Shown piece after piece: positions 59,964 to 64,000 of a stretch of 64,000 bases of DNA (position 1 is the stretch's first letter; each line of letters starts with the position of its first letter). The notes under the pieces are model-generated. The model searched no databases. It was not told the origin of the DNA and saw nothing but the letters and a program-made list of their open reading frames with translations. A program made the position numbers and the translations under genes. This DNA comes from Streptomyces sp. NK15101 (lineage in GTDB: Bacteria; Actinomycetota; Actinomycetes; Streptomycetales; Streptomycetaceae), in contig NZ_JAINVG010000010.1 of NCBI RefSeq assembly GCF_020400725.1, positions 1-64,000 on the forward strand. The letters are read 5' to 3'.

Positions 59964-60437
59964 CTAGTCGGATCCCGCCTCCCCCCTGGCCAGCCGGCCC
60001 GCCGCCTCGTGCATCGCCAGCTCCAGGAGGGAGGCGTCGGTGAGGGTGCCCAGGCCGTCCGGCGCCACCAGCCAGCGCACCCGCCCCGCGACCCGCCCCG
60101 GGTACGGGACGACGATCCAGGTGCCGGCACCCGCGCCGCGCACGCCGGTGCCCAGCCAGCGGGCGGCGGTTCCCGGGGGGACGAAGAAGCCCGTCCGGGC
60201 CTCGCCGAAGTCGGCCAGGACCGGGCCCGGCCGGTCCACGAGCCGGGTCAGCACGTCGAGGGTGGGGTGGCCGAGCCCTCCCGGCAGGATCAGCACGTCC
60301 CAGCGCCTGCCGGCGGGCAGCAGCGCGACCCCGTGGGGGTTGCGTTCCCACTCCCAGCGGCAGGCGTCGGGATCCGGTGCGACCGAGGCCAGCCACTCCA
60401 CCGCGGCCTTGGCGCCAGAAGCCCCCGTACCAGTCAT
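59964..60437 (-). CDS. Hypothetical protein, start next to a 27-bp inverted repeat
   Basis: I do not recognise this 157-residue soluble protein firmly. It has a central region GRRWDVLILPGGLGHPTL and a C-terminal helix LTDASLLELAMHEAAGRL. A weak likeness to primase/polymerase-type N-terminal domains common in Streptomyces is possible but unproven. ATG 60437 is chosen for its AAGGAG at 9 bp. The ribosome site directly abuts a perfect 13-bp inverted repeat, suggesting translational or transcriptional control. Confidence 0.82.
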   Translation of the reverse strand: MTGTGASGAKAAVEWLASVAPDPDACRWEWERNPHGVALLPAGRRWDVLILPGGLGHPTLDVLTRLVDRPGPVLADFGEARTGFFVPPGTAARWLGTGVRGAGAGTWIVVPYPGRVAGRVRWLVAPDGLGTLTDASLLELAMHEAAGRLARGEAGSD

Positions 60438-60451
60438 CGCGACGATCTCCT

Positions 60452-60478
60452 TCCGTGTGGACACGGTGTCCACACGGA
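60452..60478. promoter_or_regulatory. 13-bp perfect inverted repeat abutting the ribosome site
   Basis: TCCGTGTGGACAC (60452-60464) and its complement (60466-60478) are separated by one base. The ribosome site of the gene starting at 60437 overlaps its lower edge. Candidate operator or RNA hairpin. Confidence 0.6.
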
Positions 60479-60550
60479 GAGAGCGGGTACGGGGGCTTCT
60501 CTTACGCGGCTTCGCCTACGAGCCGGAAGTGACCTGCGTCACATCCCGCC

Positions 60551-61969
60551 TCAGCTGTCGAAGCCGAGGCCGAGGCGGTCCATGGCCTTCAGCCACAGGT
60601 TGCGCCGCCCGCCGTTCTCGTCGGCGCGGGCGAGCGACCACTTGGTGATGCCGATGCCGGCCCAGGCGACCGGCTCGGGCGGGAACGGCAGCGGCTTGGA
60701 GCGGACCATCTCCAGGTCGGTGCGTTCGGTGCGCTCCCCCGCGAGCAGGTCGAGCATCACGTCCCCGCCGAAGCGGGTGGCGCCGACGCCGAGGCCGGTG
60801 AACCCGGCCGCGTACGCCACCTTCCCCTGGTGCGCCGTGCCGAAGAAGGCGGAGAAGCGCGAGCAGGTGTCGATCGCGCCGCCCCAGGCGTGGCTGAAGC
60901 GGAGCCCCTCCAGCTGCGGGAAGCAGCGGAAGAAGTGCTCGGCGAGCTTGAGGTACGTCTCCGGGCGGTGGTCCATCTCGGCGCTGACCTTGCCGCCGTA
61001 CGGGTAGACCGCGTCGTAGCCGCCCCACAGGATGCGGTGGTCGGCGGTGATCCGGAAGTAGTGGAACTGGTTCGCGGAGTCGCCGAGCCCCTGCCGGTTC
61101 TTCCAGCCGACCGAGGCGAGCTGCTCGGGGCTGAGCGGCTCGGTCATCAGGGCGTAGTCGTAGACCGGGACGGTGTACGCCCGCACGCGCCGGACCAGCG
61201 AGGGGAAGACGTTGGTGCCGAGCGCGACCCGGCGGGCGACCACCCTGCCGTACGGGGTGCGGACGCCCATGCCGGCGCCCACCGGGACCAGTTGCAGGCC
61301 GGGGGTGTTCTCGTAGATGCGGACGCCCAGGTCGAGGCAGGCCCGCTTCAGGCCCCAGGCCAGCTTGGCGGGGTGGAGCATGGCGACGCCGCGCTTGTCC
61401 CACAGGCCGCCGAGGAAGGTCGGCGAGTCGACCTCGGCCCGTACGGCGTCCCGGTCCAGGAACTCCAGGCCCCCGGCGAGGCCGAGCCGGTCGGCCTCCT
61501 CGTACCACTCGTGGAGTTCCTCCAGCTGGTACGGCTCGGTGGCGACGTCGATCTCGCCGGTGCGCTCGAACTCGCAGTCGATCCCGTGGCGGGCGACGGT
61601 CTCCTCGATGGCGTCGAGGTTCCGCTCGCCCATCCGCTCCAGCTTCGGCAGCTCGCCCGGCCAGCGGGCGAGCCCGTTGCCGAAGCCGTGGGTGAGGGAG
61701 GCCGCGCAGAAGCCTCCGTTGCGGCCCGAGGCGGCCCAGCCCACCTCGCGGCCTTCGATCAGTACGACATCCCGGGAGGGGTCGCGCTCCTTGGCGAGGA
61801 GCGCGGTCCACAGTCCGCTGTATCCGCCGCCGACCACGAGGAGATCGCACTTCTCGGTGCCGGTGAGGGCGGGCAGGGCTCCGGGCTTGCCGGGGTCTTC
61901 CAGCCAGAAGGGGACGGGCTGGGCGTCGGAGAGAGATTGTGCAGCGAGACGCATGGCGACTGGGGCCAT
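60551..61969 (-). CDS. FAD-dependent oxidoreductase, PuuB-like (gamma-glutamylputrescine oxidase type)
   Basis: This 472-residue DAO-family flavoenzyme has the FAD-binding motif LLVVGGGYSGLWTALLAKE, then VGWAASGRNGGFC and the later SGxG-like GFTGLGVGATRFGG. It resembles oxidases of the gamma-glutamylated putrescine pathway and is the gene next to the potBC polyamine permeases. Activity is inferred from family and context. ATG 61969 has AAGGAG 9 bp upstream; a TTG nine bases up is less likely. Confidence 0.9.
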   Translation of the reverse strand: MAPVAMRLAAQSLSDAQPVPFWLEDPGKPGALPALTGTEKCDLLVVGGGYSGLWTALLAKERDPSRDVVLIEGREVGWAASGRNGGFCAASLTHGFGNGLARWPGELPKLERMGERNLDAIEETVARHGIDCEFERTGEIDVATEPYQLEELHEWYEEADRLGLAGGLEFLDRDAVRAEVDSPTFLGGLWDKRGVAMLHPAKLAWGLKRACLDLGVRIYENTPGLQLVPVGAGMGVRTPYGRVVARRVALGTNVFPSLVRRVRAYTVPVYDYALMTEPLSPEQLASVGWKNRQGLGDSANQFHYFRITADHRILWGGYDAVYPYGGKVSAEMDHRPETYLKLAEHFFRCFPQLEGLRFSHAWGGAIDTCSRFSAFFGTAHQGKVAYAAGFTGLGVGATRFGGDVMLDLLAGERTERTDLEMVRSKPLPFPPEPVAWAGIGITKWSLARADENGGRRNLWLKAMDRLGLGFDS

Positions 61970-62018
61970 GGTTTCCAACTCCTTCGGTGCCCGAGACGGC
62001 CTTCGCTCGGGCCGTTGC

Positions 62019-62813
62019 TCAGGCTGTTGCTGTTTTCTTGCGCCGGTTCGTGATGATCTGCCCGGCCGCGACCATCAGTACCGCGAGGACGAACATCGCG
62101 GTGCCGATGACGTTGATCTGAACGGGGGTTCCGCGCTGCGCCGAGCCCCAGACGAACATGGGGAAGGTGACGGTGGAGCCCGCGTTGAAGTTGGTGATGA
62201 TGAAGTCGTCGAACGAGAGCGCGAAGGCGAGCAGCGCGCCGGCCGCGATGCCGGGTGCGGCGATCGGCAGGGTCACCCGCAGGAAGGTCTGCGTCGGCCC
62301 CGCGTAGAGGTCGCGCGCGGCCTCCTCCAGGCGCGGGTCCATGGACATGACCCGGGCCTTGACCGCCGTCACGACGAACGACAGACAGAACATGATGTGG
62401 GCGATCAGGACCGTCCAGAAGCCCAGCTCGATCCCCATGTTGAGGAAGAGGGTGAGCAGGGAGGCGGCCATGACGACCTCGGGCATCGCCATCGGCAGGA
62501 AGATCAGCGAGTTGATCGCGCCGCGCGCCCGGAAGCGGTAGCGGACCAGCGCGAAGGCGATCATCGTGCCGAGGACGACCGCGCCGACCGTCGCCCAGGC
62601 GGCGAGCTGGAGCGAGAGCGAGAGCGACTCGCACATGTCGGCGACGCCGCAGGGGTCCTTCCAGGCGTCGAGCGAGAACTCCTGCCAGGAGTAGTTGAAG
62701 CGTCCCCTCGGCCTGTTGAAGGAGAACGCCATCACGACGAGGTTCGGCAGGATCATGTACGCGAGCGTCAGCAGGCCCGCGATGACGACGAGGTTCTTCC
62801 GCAACCAGCGCAT
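62019..62813 (-). CDS. potC: Spermidine/putrescine-type ABC permease PotC
   Basis: This 264-residue permease has about six helices, the opening VIAGLLTLAYMILPNLVVMAFSF and the ATPase-contact loop LEEAARDLYAGPTQTFLRVTLP, typical of PotC. The ATG at 62813 overlaps the potB stop as ATGA. It is followed, 49 bp downstream, by the oxidase gene, so import and oxidation are likely co-expressed. Confidence 0.93.
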   Translation of the reverse strand: MRWLRKNLVVIAGLLTLAYMILPNLVVMAFSFNRPRGRFNYSWQEFSLDAWKDPCGVADMCESLSLSLQLAAWATVGAVVLGTMIAFALVRYRFRARGAINSLIFLPMAMPEVVMAASLLTLFLNMGIELGFWTVLIAHIMFCLSFVVTAVKARVMSMDPRLEEAARDLYAGPTQTFLRVTLPIAAPGIAAGALLAFALSFDDFIITNFNAGSTVTFPMFVWGSAQRGTPVQINVIGTAMFVLAVLMVAAGQIITNRRKKTATA

Positions 62814-63742
62814 CAGACCAGGTCCTCCGTTCCGGCGCGGCGGATGTACACGGTGACCATGCCGAGCACGATCGCCATGAGGATGAAGGAGAGCGCGGCG
62901 GCCGTCGGGTAGTCGAGCACCCGCAGGAACTGCGACTGGATGACGTTGCCGACCATCTTGGTGTCGGTCGAGCCGAGCAGTTCGGCGTTGACGTAGTCGC
63001 CGCTCGCCGGGATGAAGGTGAGCAGGGTGCCGGAGACGACGCCGGGCATCGACAGCGGGAAGGTCACCTTGCGGAAGGTGGTCGCCGGGGAGGCGTACAG
63101 GTCCTGCGCGGCCTCGTGCAGCCGGCCGTCGATCCGCTCCAGGGAGGTGTAGAGGGGCAGGATCATGAAGGGCAGGAAGTTGTACGTGAGACCGGTGACC
63201 ACCGCCATCGGGGTGGCGAGGACGCGGTCGCCCTCCGTCCAGCCGAGCCAGCTGGTCACGTCCAGGAAGTGCAGGGCGCCCAGCGCGTCGACCACGACGC
63301 TGTCGTCGGCCAGGATCGTCTTCCACGCGAGCGTGCGGATGAGGAAGCTGGTGAAGAACGGCGCGATGACGAGGACGAGGAGCAGGTTCCGCCAGCGGCC
63401 CGCCCTGAAGGCGATGAGGTACGCGAGCGGGTAGCCGAGCAGCAGGCAGAGCAGGGTCGCGGTCCCGGCGTACAGCAGGGAGCGGACGAACTGCGGCCAG
63501 TACTCCCGGAAGGCGTCCCAGTAGGTCTGGAAGTGCCAGGTGACCTCGAAGCCCTTCTCCAGGGATCCGGTCTGCACCGAGGTCGAGGCCTGGTAGATCA
63601 TCGGCAGCGCGAAGAAGACGAGCAGCCAGATGATGCCGGGCAGCAGCAGCCAGTACGGGACGAGCCGCTTGCGGGTGGAGGGCTTGCGCAGAACCGGTTC
63701 TTCGACCGGCTGCGGAGCCTCCTTCGCGAGGGTGGCGGTCAC
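62813..63742 (-). CDS. potB: Spermidine/putrescine-type ABC permease PotB
   Basis: This 309-residue partner permease has a basic N terminus, about six helices, and the EAA loop LHEAAQDLYASPATTFRKVTFP. The segment WKTILADDSVVVDALG is typical of PotB. GTG 63742 overlaps the potA stop (63739). With PotC it forms the membrane channel. Confidence 0.94.
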   Translation of the reverse strand: MTATLAKEAPQPVEEPVLRKPSTRKRLVPYWLLLPGIIWLLVFFALPMIYQASTSVQTGSLEKGFEVTWHFQTYWDAFREYWPQFVRSLLYAGTATLLCLLLGYPLAYLIAFRAGRWRNLLLVLVIAPFFTSFLIRTLAWKTILADDSVVVDALGALHFLDVTSWLGWTEGDRVLATPMAVVTGLTYNFLPFMILPLYTSLERIDGRLHEAAQDLYASPATTFRKVTFPLSMPGVVSGTLLTFIPASGDYVNAELLGSTDTKMVGNVIQSQFLRVLDYPTAAALSFILMAIVLGMVTVYIRRAGTEDLV

Positions 63743-64000
63743 GAGGCGTCCTCCACCGTCTCCACGCCCGCGTCGATGTCCTGCGCCGCGTCGAGGCCGA
63801 AGGTGTGGGCCGGGTTCCAGTGCAGGACGACCTGCGCGCCCGGGACGAGCCGGGTGTCGCGCTCGATGTTCTGCTCGTAGACCTGGAGCTCCGCGCCGGC
63901 CGGCGAGTTCACCACGTACTGGGTGGAGACGCCGATGAAGGAGGAGTCGACGATCCGGCCGGTCACCCGGTTGCGGCCGTCGGCGATCGAGCCCGCGTCG
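63739..64000 (-). CDS. potA: Polyamine ABC transporter ATPase PotA, C-terminal part (runs off the window)
   Basis: Only the last 87 codons are visible. They read as a TOBE-type C-terminal domain: GRNRVTGRIVDSSFIGVSTQYVV, then LQVYEQNIERDTRLVPGAQV and HWNPAHTFGLD. Its stop overlaps the potB GTG. The ATPase core is outside the window, so the call rests on this domain and on the downstream permeases. Confidence 0.85.
   Translation of the reverse strand, partial: DAGSIADGRNRVTGRIVDSSFIGVSTQYVVNSPAGAELQVYEQNIERDTRLVPGAQVVLHWNPAHTFGLDAAQDIDAGVETVEDAS

Overview
The window looks like the core chromosome of a Streptomyces. Base composition is very GC-rich with strong third-position GC bias, GTG starts are common, and stop/start overlaps (ATGA, TGATG) are frequent. 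A WXG100/EccC type VII secretion locus with a BldB-family protein, a chitinase with paired 12-bp direct repeats, and the truB-rbfA-infB-ylxR-nusA-rimP-proS-ispG-rseP-dxr gene order all agree with this. The order resembles my recollection of the S. coelicolor SCO57xx to SCO56xx region; that is memory, not a search.

Layout. (1) 1-14383: type VII (ESX) secretion locus: eccD (5' part, minus), eccC, a BldB/DUF397 protein, two WXG100 substrates, mycP, eccB, eccE, an unknown accessory protein, and a 1076-residue proline-rich ParA/MinD-like ATPase resembling EspI. (2) 14569-20295: a five-gene oligopeptide/nickel-type ABC importer whose binding protein is anchored by a C-terminal membrane helix. (3) 20296-32281: ribF, a large protein with a degenerate trypsin-like domain joined to a STAND-like NTPase, then truB, rbfA, a DUF503 protein, infB, ylxR, nusA and rimP, all on the minus strand. 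(4) 32450-35422 (plus strand): lipoprotein, DUF4439 ferritin-like protein, a kinase-fold protein lacking catalytic residues, and an SPFH/band-7 protein. (5) 35592-44072 (minus): proS, two GNAT acetyltransferases, ispG, rseP-like site-2 protease, dxr and an EPSP synthase. (6) 44484-52894: acyl-CoA dehydrogenase, ABM monooxygenase, aldehyde dehydrogenase, PQQ-propeller protein, EamA exporter, a small membrane protein and a PucR regulator. (7) 53062-64000: a membrane ATPase of TraG/VirD4 type, gabT, PAP2 phosphatase, GH18 chitinase, an unknown protein, and a polyamine module (puuB-like oxidase, potC, potB, 3' part of potA).

How genes work together. The ESX genes encode most of a secretion machine (EccB, C, D, E, mycosin) plus its exported WXG100 pair. 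The potABC-oxidase-gabT-aldehyde dehydrogenase-PucR set can be read as one scattered polyamine-to-GABA-to-succinate pathway, and gabT and the aldehyde dehydrogenase share a 14-bp upstream motif. infB, nusA, rimP, rbfA and truB form the usual translation/transcription cluster, and ispG/dxr supply the MEP isoprenoid pathway.

The most unusual non-coding feature is a roughly 202-bp dispersed element present in two inverted copies (20335-20537, 44197-44398). Each has two terminal hairpins and a central inverted repeat. Both the outer and inner stems of the terminal hairpins show compensatory base changes. A chimeric relic lies at 35432-35539. I found no tRNA, rRNA, CRISPR array, transposase or integrase.
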